From Dehalococcoidia bacterium (GTDB lineage: Bacteria; Chloroflexota; Dehalococcoidia; Bin125): a stretch of 31,433 nt of DNA. Below the pieces are notes generated by a model. It saw only the letters and a program-made list of their open reading frames with translations. It made no database searches and was not told the DNA's origin. Shown piece after piece: positions 16,466 to 24,821 of this stretch. The position numbers were made by a program, and so were the translations under genes. Location: the NCBI GenBank assembly GCA_007571275.1, contig RKRS01000093.1:1-31433 (forward strand), given 5' to 3'. How positions within the stretch are numbered: position 1 is the first letter of the stretch; each line of letters starts with the position of its first letter.

Positions 16466-16762
16466 CTAGACGATCAGTTTGGCCAGGACCTCGCGCTCCT
16501 CGAGCACGATCAGGTCCTCGTTGTCGATCTGGATTTCCTGGCCGGTGTACTTCTTGTAGAGGATGCGGTCGCCCAGCTCGATGTCGAGCGGAACGCGGTT
16601 GCCGTCGTCATCGCGCTTGCCCGGGCCCACGGCGATGACCTCGCCCTGCTGCGGCTTTTCTTTGGCCGAGTCGGGGATCACGATGCCGGAGGAGAGCACC
16701 TGCTCCTGTTGGAGCGGCTTGATCACGAGGCGGTCGTTGAGCGGCTTGAGCTCGGTAGCCAT
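16466..16762 (-). CDS. groES: Co-chaperonin GroES (10 kDa)
   Basis: 98 aa from ATG 16762 (MATELKPLNDRLVIKPL), the usual GroES length and N-terminus. An in-frame TTG five codons upstream (16777) gives a non-standard extension and is less likely. The mobile loop that contacts GroEL is about residues 18-36 (QQEQVLSSGIVIPDSAKEK), followed by PQQGEVIAVGPGK and the C-terminal LYKKYTGQEIQID ... LIVLEEREVLAKLIV. It is the first gene of groES-groEL, with a CIRCE operator and a TTGCGA-17-TACGAT promoter 59 nt or more upstream. Heat induction through HrcA is therefore predicted. Confidence 0.97.
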   Translation of the reverse strand: MATELKPLNDRLVIKPLQQEQVLSSGIVIPDSAKEKPQQGEVIAVGPGKRDDDGNRVPLDIELGDRILYKKYTGQEIQIDNEDLIVLEEREVLAKLIV

Positions 16763-16820
16763 GTTGCTGTGTTCCAATCCCTGCTGTCATGCTGTCTTGC
16801 TGTTGGCTCGCAATAGGACG

Positions 16821-16847
16821 TTAGCACTCACAGGCTGCGAGTGCTAA
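16821..16847. promoter_or_regulatory. CIRCE operator (HrcA binding site) of groESL
   Basis: TTAGCACTC (16821-16829), nine bases, GAGTGCTAA (16839-16847). This is an exact match to the canonical CIRCE inverted repeat with its N9 spacer. It lies just downstream of the groESL -10 element, where bound HrcA would block transcription until heat stress. Confidence 0.97.
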
Positions 16848-16854
16848 CGAATGC

Positions 16855-16883
16855 ATCGTAAGCAACGATCCCCAGTGTCGCAA
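16855..16883 (-). promoter_or_regulatory. groESL promoter
   Basis: On the minus strand: TTGCGA (16883-16878), a 17-nt spacer, TACGAT (16860-16855). The predicted start site is at the edge of the CIRCE element, the usual geometry for HrcA repression. Confidence 0.8.
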
Positions 16884-16967
16884 GAGAGTTTCAGCGACCG
16901 AAGCGGGTATGGCGCTGTTTCGTAATCCACTCAACTCAATAGCGCCGCGGTCTCCGAGCTGCTGGGG

Positions 16968-16985
16968 TTCCCGCTTGCGCGGGAA
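16968..16985. repeat. Small dispersed palindrome of the 'FPRKRE' type
   Basis: TTCCCGC-TTGC-GCGGGAA followed by TGACG. This core (7-bp stem, 4-nt loop) matches the widespread intergenic palindrome whose translation gives FPRKRE-like peptides in spurious ORFs. One copy is seen here. The surrounding sequence (GGGG before, TGACGAGTCA after) fits that family. Its copy number in the genome cannot be judged from one window. Confidence 0.6.
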
Positions 16986-17055
16986 TGACGAGTCAGGCGT
17001 AGGTGGTGGATTCCGGTGAATGCGCGCTGATTTTTCCACCGAGCACGTGCATACT

Positions 17056-17084
17056 TTGGACAGTCCGCGCCTCGAGACTGCGAT
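17056..17084 (+). promoter_or_regulatory. Possible prs promoter
   Basis: TTGGAC (17056-17061), a 17-nt spacer, TGCGAT (17079-17084). It resembles the TTG-17-TACGAT pattern of this window but lacks the usually critical A at the second -10 position. Confidence 0.35.
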
Positions 17085-17142
17085 TGGCCGATCCGTGAGT
17101 TACCGTGACCGCGAACGCATGGCCAGGCTGGGGAGTGTTCCG

Positions 17143-18090
17143 ATGAGCCGGTTTGTCGGCGATCCGGTGATCTTCACAGGCAACGCGCACCCGCAATTGG
17201 CGCGCGATGTCTGCGCGGCGCTCAACGTCAACTTGGGCGCCGCCAACGTCTTCGACTTTGCCAATGGCAATACCTTCGTCCAGTTCCTCGAGAACATTCG
17301 TGAGCGGGACGTGTTTCTCGTGCAGCCTGGAGCGAAGCCGGTCAATCACCATCTGGTCGAACTGTTGATCATGATCGATGCCGCCCGCCGCGCCTCGGCC
17401 GGGCGGATCACGGCCGTGGTCCCCTTTTTCGCGTACGGGCGCTCAGACAAGAAGGATCAGCCGCGCGTCCCGATTACGGCCCGTCTCTTCGCTGATCTGA
17501 TTCAGACCGCCGGGGCCGACCGCATGCTGACCATGGACCTGCACGCGGGGCAGATTCAGGGTTTCTTCCACATCCCGACCGACGAATTGACCGGTCAGCG
17601 CCTGCTGGTCGATCACTTTGGAGCACAGGGGTTCGATGGCGTGGTCGTCGCGCCTGACCTGGGTTCGGCCAAACGCGCCCGCACGGCGGCTGATCGGCTC
17701 CACCTGCCGCTGGCGATCACGGAGAAACGTCGCAGCGGCAATGAAGATCGAGCTGAGGTCATGCAGCTGATCGGCGAGGTGGCCGGCCGCGACGTGCTGA
17801 TCATTGACGATGAGATTGACACCGCCGGCACACTGGTGCACGTGGCTGAGCTCTTGCGCTCAGAGGGGGCGCAGCGCATCTATGGCGCAGCGACGCACGG
17901 CGTGCTCTCTGATCCTGCGCTGGAGCGTCTGGCGGCCAGCCCGATTAGTCGGGTCGCTGTCACTGACACACTGCCACCGAGGACTGAGGCAAGCATGTGC
18001 AGCCTGGAGATCGTTTCGATCGCGCCGCTGATCGGTGAGGCAATCCGCCGCATCCACGAAGGCGACTCCGTCGGGGCGCTGTTCAGGTAA
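17143..18090 (+). CDS. prs: Ribose-phosphate pyrophosphokinase (PRPP synthetase)
   Basis: 315 aa from ATG 17143, chosen because GGGGAG lies 7 nt upstream and the length fits the family (about 310-320). Longer in-frame starts at 17119 and 17020 lack a Shine-Dalgarno. The enzyme makes PRPP from ribose 5-phosphate and ATP for purine, pyrimidine, histidine, tryptophan and NAD synthesis. Motifs: N-terminal VIFTGNAHPQLARDV, VPFFAYGRSDKKDQPRVPIT (about 93-112, the catalytic loop region), TMDLHAGQIQGFF (130-142) and the PRPP-binding VLIIDDEIDTAGTL (218-231). The usual DDxxDTGGT/DTAGT consensus is kept. The catalytic-loop segment reads GRSDKKDQPR where YARQDRK is common, a modest divergence. A 10-bp inverted repeat spans the stop codon. 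secA follows after 246 bp. Confidence 0.95.
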   Translation: MSRFVGDPVIFTGNAHPQLARDVCAALNVNLGAANVFDFANGNTFVQFLENIRERDVFLVQPGAKPVNHHLVELLIMIDAARRASAGRITAVVPFFAYGRSDKKDQPRVPITARLFADLIQTAGADRMLTMDLHAGQIQGFFHIPTDELTGQRLLVDHFGAQGFDGVVVAPDLGSAKRARTAADRLHLPLAITEKRRSGNEDRAEVMQLIGEVAGRDVLIIDDEIDTAGTLVHVAELLRSEGAQRIYGAATHGVLSDPALERLAASPISRVAVTDTLPPRTEASMCSLEIVSIAPLIGEAIRRIHEGDSVGALFR

Positions 18091-18109
18091 CGCGTACGGC
18101 GGAGTCGCC
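18061..18109 (+). terminator. Possible terminator at the end of prs
   Basis: GGCGACTCCG (18061-18070) and its exact reverse complement CGGAGTCGCC (18100-18109), separated by 29 nt that include the prs stop codon. An inner 5-bp hairpin (18097-18110) competes with it. There is no T-tract, so the terminator call is weak. It may instead be an mRNA-stabilising structure. Confidence 0.35.
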
Positions 18110-18282
18110 GGGCAAGTCGCCAAGTGACCTGTGAGTGAGCCTGGCTGCGCCATGCGCGATCCATGTCCTGGTTGAGCGTGGGCGCTGCTGTTTCATCGTC
18201 GGCTATCGCTGAGTCGTGATTGTTCCTCACTCTGCGTCGGAGTGTCTCTGAGCGACGGCTGCATCTGGGCTCGCTGCTCGAT

Positions 18283-18288
18283 TATGAT
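18283..18288 (+). promoter_or_regulatory. Possible -10 element upstream of secA
   Basis: TATGAT lies 48 nt before the secA ATG. No good -35 is found 16-18 nt upstream. The rest of the 246-bp prs-secA gap shows only a 7-bp hairpin (18228-18244). Confidence 0.3.
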
Positions 18289-18336
18289 GGTGGCAGGTGT
18301 GCCCTGCGCTGGGGCTGAGCAGATGGGATTGGCTGG

Positions 18337-21039
18337 ATGGGTTTGTTGGATCGGGCGAAGAAACGGGCAGGGGCGCTGCTTGGCGATGCGAACGCTCGCG
18401 AGGTCAATCGACTACAGGGAGCTGTAGCGGCGGTGGCGGACTGGGAACCACAGTTTGAGCGACTGAGCGACGACGGACTGCGGGCCAAGACCGCGGAGTT
18501 CATCGAACGTCTTGAGGACGGGGCGTCGCTCGACGACATCCTGCCCGAGGCCTTTGCGGTGGTGCGTGAAGCCGCGCGCCGACAGGTGCAGATGAGGCAT
18601 TATGACGTGCAGATCGTCGGGGGGATTGTCCTGCACCAGGGCAAGATCGCCGAGATGCGGACCGGCGAGGGCAAGACGCTGGTCGCCACGCTCGCGCTCT
18701 ACCTGAACGCGCTCGAGGGCGACGGCGTGCACCTGATCACGGTCAACGATTACCTGGCCAAGCGCGACGCCCAGTGGATGGCGCCGATCTATCACGCGCT
18801 CGGGCTCAGCGTTGGCGTGCTCCAGCACCGCGCCGCGTTCATGTTTGATCCTGAGGCCGATTCCACCGTTGACATCGACAATCCCGAATCGCTCGATCCC
18901 GAGGAGTTGCAACGCCGACGCGAACTGGGTGATCTGAAGATGCTGCGTCCAGTCACGCGACAGGAGGCCTACCGCGCGGACATCACCTATGGCACGAATA
19001 ACGAGTTTGGCTTCGACTATCTGCGCGACAACATGGTGATGAATGTCGCGGAGAAGGTGCAGCGGCCGCTCGCCTACGCGATCGTCGATGAGGTTGACAA
19101 CATCCTGATCGACGAGGCGCGGACGCCGTTGATCATCTCCGGCCAGGCGGAGGAATCGCTTGACACGTACCGGGTCTTCGCCAACCTGGTCCGCGGGCTA
19201 CAGGGCGAGGCCCATTTCACGCTCGATCTCAAGTCGCGCAGCGTGGCGCTGACCGAAGAGGGCATTGCCCGAGTGGAGGATGCGCTCGGGATCGACAATC
19301 TCTTCGAGGGTGAGAACGCTCGCCTGACCCGTTTCCTCGACGCGGCGCTCAAGGCGCAATTCATATACCAGCGCGACCGCGACTACGTCGTGCGCGGCGG
19401 CAAAGTTGTGATCGTGGACGAATTCACCGGTCGCATGATGGATGGTCGTCGCTATTCGGAAGGCCTGCACCAGGCGATTGAGGCCAAGGAGGGCGTATCA
19501 GTCGAGCGTGAAACCGTCACGCTGGCGACGATCACGTACCAGAATTATTTCCGCATGTACAACAAGCTCGCCGGCATGACCGGTACGGCCGCGACTGAGG
19601 CCGAGGAGCTGCACAAGATATATGGGCTGGATGTGATCGTCGTTCCCACGCATCGGGACATGGTCCGCAACGACCAGGCCGATCTCGTATTCCGCACCGA
19701 GCAGGCCAAGTTTGGCGCCGCCATCGATGAGATCGCGGATCTCACGGCCGAAGGTCGGCCAGTGCTCGTGGGCACCGCGTCGGTCGAGACCTCGGAGCGG
19801 CTGTCAACGATGCTGCGCCGACGCCGTATTCCGCATGAGGTGCTCAACGCCAAACAGCATGAGCGCGAAGCGCACATCATCGCCAATGCGGGTGATCCTG
19901 GCTCGGTGACCATCGCCACGAACATGGCCGGTCGTGGGACGGATATCAAGCTGGGCGCAGGCGTCGCTGAGCGTGGCGGACTGGCGGTGATTGGTACCGA
20001 GCGACATGAGTCGCGTCGGATCGACAATCAGCTGCGCGGCCGCTCCGGACGTCAGGGCGATCCGGGCTCGTCGCGCTTCTACGTCTCGTTTGAGGACGGG
20101 ATCATGAAGCGCTTCACCCCTGACTGGCTGCCGGGCATGCTGGAGAAGGCAGGCCTCGAGGACGGCGCGCCGCTGGAATCGGGCATGGTCGGCAAGGCGC
20201 TCGAACAGGCGCAGCAGAAAGTCGAGACCTACCACTTCGATATCCGCAAGCACCTGGTCGACTACGACGATGTGATCAATCGCCAGCGCGAGGTGATCTA
20301 CACGGAGCGCGACAAGGTGCTGACCGCCAGGGATGAGCTGCCCGAGATCGTCGAGGACATGCTGTTACGCACGATCGATGACATTGAAAGCTCGTTCGCC
20401 AATGAACTCTGGGACGAAACCACTGCCGATGAGTTCTGGCAGGAAGCGGCGCAGGTGTTGCCGCTGACCGGTCTCGACCGAGATGCGCTTTATGGCGCGG
20501 AGCTGGACGAATGCGTCGATGCATTGCGCGCCCATGCCGGGGTCGAGTTGCAGCGATTGGCTGCGCGGATCGATGCGGCGACTCAGGACGGCGCCTCGAT
20601 TGAGCTGTTGCGCGGACTCGTGCTGCGCACGATGGACCGGCTCTGGATTCGTCATCTGACCGAGATCGACGGGCTGCGCCAGGGCGTCGGGCTACAAGCC
20701 TACGGTCAGCAGGATCCATTGGTCACATACAAGCGTGAGGCGTTCGACATGTTCGACCAGCTGATCGCGGCGCTACGACGAGAGGTTTCGTCCTCGGTGA
20801 TGCACGCATCCATCCGCGTTGAGGAACGCAGCGCGGCCCCGGTCCGCCGGCGCGCGCGTGGCGTGTCCCCTGCCCAGAGCGGCGATCCGGTCCGGGTCAG
20901 CAATGTCCGCGAATCGAGCGGGGGCGTCGCCGTTGCTTCTCGCCAGACGACCAGGAGTGGCCAGAAGGTCGGTCGCAACGCGCCCTGTCCCTGTGGTAGT
21001 GGCCGGAAGTACAAACGCTGTTGCGGCAAAGCGGCATAG
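18337..21039 (+). CDS. secA: Preprotein translocase ATPase SecA
   Basis: 900 aa, a full-length SecA. It binds preproteins at the inner face of the membrane and pushes them through SecYEG using ATP. Nucleotide-binding motifs are MRTGEGKT (Walker A, 107-114) and VDEVDNILIDEARTPLIISG (DEVD 251-254). The usual DEVDS reads DEVDN. The preprotein-binding region, YGTNNEFGFDYLRDNMV, TNMAGRGTDIKLG and RGRSGRQGDPGSSRFYVSFED are all clear, as is the helical scaffold. The C-terminus carries a SEC-C zinc motif (C884-x-C886-x8-C895-C896, APCPCGSGRKYKRCCG), as in SecA proteins that bind SecB or ribosomes. The start MGLLDRAKKRAGALLGD matches the family N-terminus, though the Shine-Dalgarno is weak. A 294-aa unrecognised gene follows after 16 bp. 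Confidence 0.98.
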   Translation: MGLLDRAKKRAGALLGDANAREVNRLQGAVAAVADWEPQFERLSDDGLRAKTAEFIERLEDGASLDDILPEAFAVVREAARRQVQMRHYDVQIVGGIVLHQGKIAEMRTGEGKTLVATLALYLNALEGDGVHLITVNDYLAKRDAQWMAPIYHALGLSVGVLQHRAAFMFDPEADSTVDIDNPESLDPEELQRRRELGDLKMLRPVTRQEAYRADITYGTNNEFGFDYLRDNMVMNVAEKVQRPLAYAIVDEVDNILIDEARTPLIISGQAEESLDTYRVFANLVRGLQGEAHFTLDLKSRSVALTEEGIARVEDALGIDNLFEGENARLTRFLDAALKAQFIYQRDRDYVVRGGKVVIVDEFTGRMMDGRRYSEGLHQAIEAKEGVSVERETVTLATITYQNYFRMYNKLAGMTGTAATEAEELHKIYGLDVIVVPTHRDMVRNDQADLVFRTEQAKFGAAIDEIADLTAEGRPVLVGTASVETSERLSTMLRRRRIPHEVLNAKQHEREAHIIANAGDPGSVTIATNMAGRGTDIKLGAGVAERGGLAVIGTERHESRRIDNQLRGRSGRQGDPGSSRFYVSFEDGIMKRFTPDWLPGMLEKAGLEDGAPLESGMVGKALEQAQQKVETYHFDIRKHLVDYDDVINRQREVIYTERDKVLTARDELPEIVEDMLLRTIDDIESSFANELWDETTADEFWQEAAQVLPLTGLDRDALYGAELDECVDALRAHAGVELQRLAARIDAATQDGASIELLRGLVLRTMDRLWIRHLTEIDGLRQGVGLQAYGQQDPLVTYKREAFDMFDQLIAALRREVSSSVMHASIRVEERSAAPVRRRARGVSPAQSGDPVRVSNVRESSGGVAVASRQTTRSGQKVGRNAPCPCGSGRKYKRCCGKAA

Positions 21040-21055
21040 TGAGGACAGGCTGAGT

Positions 21056-21940
21056 ATGGCGGCGGCACAGTCCCAGAACGCAGGCGACATCCTCTTCCCG
21101 CATCTCGCTGATCGCGACGGTCCGGTCGAGACCGGCTTTGCTCCCGATCACCGACCCGAAGACGAGCACCTGATCCACGGTGAACTCATCGAGCTCGGGC
21201 CAGATGCGTTGTTGGCTGCGTTTCATGCTCAGCTGCGCGCTGGCCGGCCGTGGTTCGAAGCGCTGCTTGACTGTATCCGCGACTGGGAATCACCGCGCGA
21301 GACGATCAACGGCCGCGAGTTTGTCTATCTGATTGAGCATGAGGCGTTTGACTGGCTGTTGCTGGCCGAGCGTATATGTGATTCCGCACCGACCGGACTG
21401 CTGCCGCCACACGAGGTCGATGCGCTGCTGGTTGACGAGTCGCCACCGTTCCCGCTGAGCGAAGCAGCGTTTCAGGAGCGACTGGGCACAGCCAAGTATT
21501 GGGCGCATCTGAACTTTCTCTACGGCGTGCGCGTCGAACAGGCGCTGCATCTGGCGATGGAGCGGGTGCTGCAAAAGGAACGCAGCGGACTCGCCTTCTC
21601 GCATGCGCGACAGGAACTGGATTCTGACGTCTTCGGGCGAATCTACGGCGCTCGCCAGGCTGATTTGCTGCGTGAGTACCGGACAGCCGCCAACCGCCAC
21701 CATGTCGATCCGGAACGGATTGAACACAGCGAGTGGCAGGCGTTCACATACTGGCTCTTCCGCCGACGTCTCGAGCGTCAGGATCCGGCGCGGGTCGCCA
21801 GTGACACGCGGCAAGGCCTGGAAATGCTCTACGAGCTCGAAGCCGCCAAGCAGCGTCGACAACGCAGGTTGGCCGTCGATGCTGAGCGTCCGTTAGCTGG
21901 GTCGGAAGTGATCGACGGCGTCCTGGTCGCTGTAGGGTAG
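21056..21940 (+). CDS. Hypothetical protein, 294 aa, between secA and valS
   Basis: I do not recognise this family. The frame is open from 20819 inside secA, but ATG 21056, just past the secA stop and preceded by GAGGA, is the natural start. The protein is soluble, largely helical and acidic in its first half, with no signal peptide, no membrane segment and no obvious catalytic motif. Residues about 38-75 (HLIHGELIELGPDALLAAF ... RPWFEALLDCIRDWESP) and 80-100 (INGREFVYLIEHEAFDWLLL) look like a compact helical domain. The middle (YWAHLNFLYGVRVEQALHL) and the C-terminus (WQAFTYWLFRRRLERQDP, then AAKQRRQRRLAVDAERP) continue the helical, basic pattern. It lies 16 bp after secA, so it is probably co-transcribed. 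Context suggests a housekeeping role but is not evidence for any one function. Confidence 0.8.
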   Translation: MAAAQSQNAGDILFPHLADRDGPVETGFAPDHRPEDEHLIHGELIELGPDALLAAFHAQLRAGRPWFEALLDCIRDWESPRETINGREFVYLIEHEAFDWLLLAERICDSAPTGLLPPHEVDALLVDESPPFPLSEAAFQERLGTAKYWAHLNFLYGVRVEQALHLAMERVLQKERSGLAFSHARQELDSDVFGRIYGARQADLLREYRTAANRHHVDPERIEHSEWQAFTYWLFRRRLERQDPARVASDTRQGLEMLYELEAAKQRRQRRLAVDAERPLAGSEVIDGVLVAVG

Positions 21941-21991
21941 GTTCGGCGCGTCGCATGCGCACAGAGCGAAGTGACGAGCGCGCGTCGAACC
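21940..21991 (+). other. Inverted repeat between the 294-aa gene and valS
   Basis: GGTTCGGCGCG (21940-21950) can pair with CGCGTCGAACC (21981-21991): 11 bp including one G-U, with a 30-nt loop containing the palindrome GCATGC. It begins at the last base of the preceding stop codon. It may be a terminator without a T-tract or an attenuator for valS. No T-box features are seen. Confidence 0.4.
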
Positions 21992-22045
21992 CGAAACCGT
22001 TCATCCCCAGCCAGAACCTACCCGATGATCAAGCGGAGTGCAGCT

Positions 22046-24811
22046 GTGGCCACAACCGAGTTCGATCTTTCCATCCTGAGTGCACTGACCGGCGCCTATG
22101 ACGCCTCGGTCGTTGAAGACCCGATCTACAGCTTCTGGGAGGACAACGGCTGGTTTCGCCCGACTGAGGCCGCCGAGAGCGACGCCGAACCGTTCACCGT
22201 GATCATGCCGCCGCCCAATGTCACCGGCGTCCTCCACCTGGGGCATGCGGTCACGCTGACCATTGAGGATGTGTTGATCCGCTGGCATCGGATGCTGGGC
22301 GAGCCGACGCTCTGGTTGCCAGGGCTCGATCACGCCGGGATTGCGACGCAGAGCGTGGTCGAGCAACAGCTCGCGCGTGAAGGCATGACCCGCCACGATC
22401 TCGGACGCGAGGCATTTGAGGAACGGGTCTGGGACTGGGTCGGAGTGACCCGTCCGCGGATTACCGCGCAGGCGCGGCGGATGGGCGCGTCCTGCGACTG
22501 GGAGCGCACCGCCTTCACCCTTGATCCAACGCCGCGCGACGCTGTGCGTCGGACATTTGTCGATCTGTTCACAGACGGGAAGATCTACCGCGGCGCTCGG
22601 ATCATTAACTGGGATCCGCAGATGCTGACCGCGCTGTCGGACGTTGAGGTTGAGTACCGCGAGGAAGCAGGCAAGCTCTGGTACGTTCGCTACCCGTTTG
22701 TCGATGAGCGTGGCCAGGAACTCGATGATGGCGTGGTCATTGCGACGACGCGGCCCGAGACAATCCCGGCAGATGTCGCTATCGCCGTGCATCCCGACAA
22801 CGAGCGCTGGCAGCCGCATCTGGGTCGACACGTGCGGCTGCCGCTGCGCGGATTTCACCGACTGATTCCGCTGATCGCCGACGCCGGAGTCGATCTGGAG
22901 TTCGGTACCGGCGCGCTGAAAATCACGCCGGGCCACGACCAGCTGGACTTTGAAATCGGCGAGCGCCACGGTCTGGAACCGATTCGGGTGGTTGACTGGG
23001 ATGGCGCGCTGACGCCGGAAGCCGGTCTGTACGCCGGCATGGATCGTGACGAAGCACGAACGCTCGTCGCGCAACACCTTGAGGAAGACGGCTATCTGGT
23101 CAAGACCGAGACCCACGTCCACAACGTGGGACACTCGCAGCGCTCGGGTGTGGTGGTGGAGCCGCTGGTCTCGAATCAGTGGTTCGTGGATACCGACGAC
23201 CTCGCGGCCGAGGCTGCCCGTGTTGTGCGCGAGGGCGAGGTGCGGATCGTGCCGGAGCGTTCAACCTCGGTCTATCTGCAGTGGATGGACAACATCCGAC
23301 CGTGGTGTATCTCGCGTCAGCTCTGGTGGGGACATCGGATTCCCGCCTGGTACTGCACCGACTGCGATGACGAGGCGATGATCCGCTCCGACGACGGAGA
23401 AATCACCATCGGCGAGGACGCTCACCCAATCGTCGAACTGACCGATCCGACGGTCTGTCCCGCCTGCGGCGGCGCCGACCTGGTACAGGATCCTGATGTG
23501 CTCGACACCTGGTTCAGCTCGGGTCTGTGGACGCATTCCACCCTGGGTTGGCCCGCGACTACGGACGATCTCTCGCGCTTCTATCCCTCATCGGTGATGG
23601 AAACTGGATACGACATCCTCTTCTTCTGGGTTGCGCGGATGATCATGTTGGGCTGCTACAACCTGGGTTCGGCCCCGTTCCAGACGGTCTATCTGCATGG
23701 TCTCGTGCGGGACGCCGAGGGTCGCAAGATGTCGAAATCGCTCGACAACGTGGTCGATCCGCTGGAAAAGGCTGACCAGTACGGCATGGACGCGCTGCGC
23801 TTCACACTCGCAACTGGTTCGACGCCGGGCAACGACATGCGTCTCACCGACGAGCGGCTTGAGGGATCGCGCAACTTCGCCAACAAGCTCTGGAACGGCG
23901 CCAAGTTCGTGCTCGGCGAGATCGCGCAGGTGGACGGCGCCATTGACGAGGGGCGCGAGGCTCAAGGCGTCACGGCGCTCGAGGACCGCTGGATTCTCTC
24001 GCGGTTACAGGCCGTGACTGATTCGGTTGATGAGCTGCTACGGCAATTCCAGCTCGGCGAAGCGGGACGCCAGATTCAGGACTTCCTCTGGGGTGAGTTC
24101 TTTGATTGGTACGTGGAAGCGTCGAAGGTGCGGTTGCGGGCGGGCGACCGCTCGCCGCTGCCTGTTCTGACGAAGGTGCTCGACGGCGGCTTGCGCCTGC
24201 TTCATCCATGGATGCCATTCGTCACCGAGGCGATCTGGCAGCAACTGCGACCACATCTCGGCGACCAGGCAGACACGACTGCGCTGATTGGCGCTCGTTA
24301 CCCGCAAGCGGGCGACGCTGCGCGGGACCTCGAAGCGGAGGATGCGTTCTCTGCGGTGCAGGCGATCGTCACCGCCGTCCGACAGGTTCGCGCTGACTAT
24401 CGGGTCCAGGCTGGTCAGTGGGCTGAGGCATACGTGCTACCGCAGGCCGATGTGGCCTGGGCGGTCGAGGAATCGGCCTCCATTGTGGAAGTGCTCGCCC
24501 GTGTTCGACCGCTGTCGATCGTGTCCCAGCGCGGCGCCGCGCCAGCCGAGCAGATTGCTTCGGCTGTACTGCCTGCGGCGGAGATCATTCTGCCACTGGG
24601 TGGATTGATCGATCTGGAGCAGGAGCGGGCGCGGTTGAGCAAGGACTTGGACAGCATCGTCAAGCGATTGAACGGTACCGAGGCCAAGCTTGCTAACACT
24701 GGATTCCGCACCAAGGCTCCCCGGGCGGTGGTCCAACAGGCGGAAGAGCTGGCCGCTGATCTTCGGCGACAGCAGGCCGACCTTGAGTCACGGATCGGCG
24801 TCCTGGGCTGA
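22046..24811 (+). CDS. valS: Valine--tRNA ligase
   Basis: 921 aa from GTG 22046, chosen because GGAG lies 7 nt upstream. In-frame ATGs at 22025 and 21971 lack a Shine-Dalgarno but remain possible. It charges tRNA-Val in the cytoplasm and hydrolyses mischarged threonine. Class I signatures are PPPNVTGVLHLGHA (HLGH at 64-67, the HIGH motif) and GRKMSKSLDNVVDP (KMSKS 561-565). NWDPQMLTALSDVEVEY and the editing domain (FGTGALKITPGHDQLDFEIG) mark ValRS rather than IleRS or LeuRS. Cysteine pairs CTDC and CPAC, with WFSSGLWTHSTLGWP, lie in the core. The C-terminus forms the ValRS-type coiled-coil arm (LEQERARLSKDLDSIVKRL ... LEAKL-type heptads), which contacts the tRNA. It converges on the SIS-domain gene with a 10-bp gap and no obvious terminator. 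Confidence 0.97.
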   Translation: MATTEFDLSILSALTGAYDASVVEDPIYSFWEDNGWFRPTEAAESDAEPFTVIMPPPNVTGVLHLGHAVTLTIEDVLIRWHRMLGEPTLWLPGLDHAGIATQSVVEQQLAREGMTRHDLGREAFEERVWDWVGVTRPRITAQARRMGASCDWERTAFTLDPTPRDAVRRTFVDLFTDGKIYRGARIINWDPQMLTALSDVEVEYREEAGKLWYVRYPFVDERGQELDDGVVIATTRPETIPADVAIAVHPDNERWQPHLGRHVRLPLRGFHRLIPLIADAGVDLEFGTGALKITPGHDQLDFEIGERHGLEPIRVVDWDGALTPEAGLYAGMDRDEARTLVAQHLEEDGYLVKTETHVHNVGHSQRSGVVVEPLVSNQWFVDTDDLAAEAARVVREGEVRIVPERSTSVYLQWMDNIRPWCISRQLWWGHRIPAWYCTDCDDEAMIRSDDGEITIGEDAHPIVELTDPTVCPACGGADLVQDPDVLDTWFSSGLWTHSTLGWPATTDDLSRFYPSSVMETGYDILFFWVARMIMLGCYNLGSAPFQTVYLHGLVRDAEGRKMSKSLDNVVDPLEKADQYGMDALRFTLATGSTPGNDMRLTDERLEGSRNFANKLWNGAKFVLGEIAQVDGAIDEGREAQGVTALEDRWILSRLQAVTDSVDELLRQFQLGEAGRQIQDFLWGEFFDWYVEASKVRLRAGDRSPLPVLTKVLDGGLRLLHPWMPFVTEAIWQQLRPHLGDQADTTALIGARYPQAGDAARDLEAEDAFSAVQAIVTAVRQVRADYRVQAGQWAEAYVLPQADVAWAVEESASIVEVLARVRPLSIVSQRGAAPAEQIASAVLPAAEIILPLGGLIDLEQERARLSKDLDSIVKRLNGTEAKLANTGFRTKAPRAVVQQAEELAADLRRQQADLESRIGVLG

Positions 24812-24821
24812 CGGATTCCAG

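Larger units (their letters stand above)
16763..17142. other. 380-bp intergenic region between groES and prs
   Basis: The divergent region holds the groES leader, the CIRCE element (16821-16847), the groESL promoter (16855-16883), a small GC-rich palindrome (16968-16985) and a weak prs promoter candidate (17056-17084). The frame opening at 17020 continues into prs without a stop, but the prs start is placed at 17143 on ribosome-binding-site and family-length grounds. Confidence 0.8.

Noticed and set aside
16821..17039. Minus-strand ORF containing an FPRKRE peptide
   Set aside because: The peptide is the translation of the intergenic palindrome and the frame overlaps the CIRCE operator, so it is not a gene.
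17020..17142. N-terminally extended PRPP synthetase starting at 17020 or 17119
   Set aside because: The extension has no family counterpart and no Shine-Dalgarno, while ATG 17143 has GGGGAG at 7 nt.
20819..21055. Extended start of the 294-aa protein inside secA
   Set aside because: The extra 79 residues are the out-of-frame reading of the conserved SecA C-terminus.
21941..22045. T-box riboswitch upstream of valS
   Set aside because: The spacer is only about 105 nt and shows neither a T-box sequence nor an antiterminator with a terminator T-run.
22001..23134. Minus-strand open frame (377 codons) opposite valS
   Set aside because: It is fully antisense to conserved ValRS motifs and has no start context or motif.
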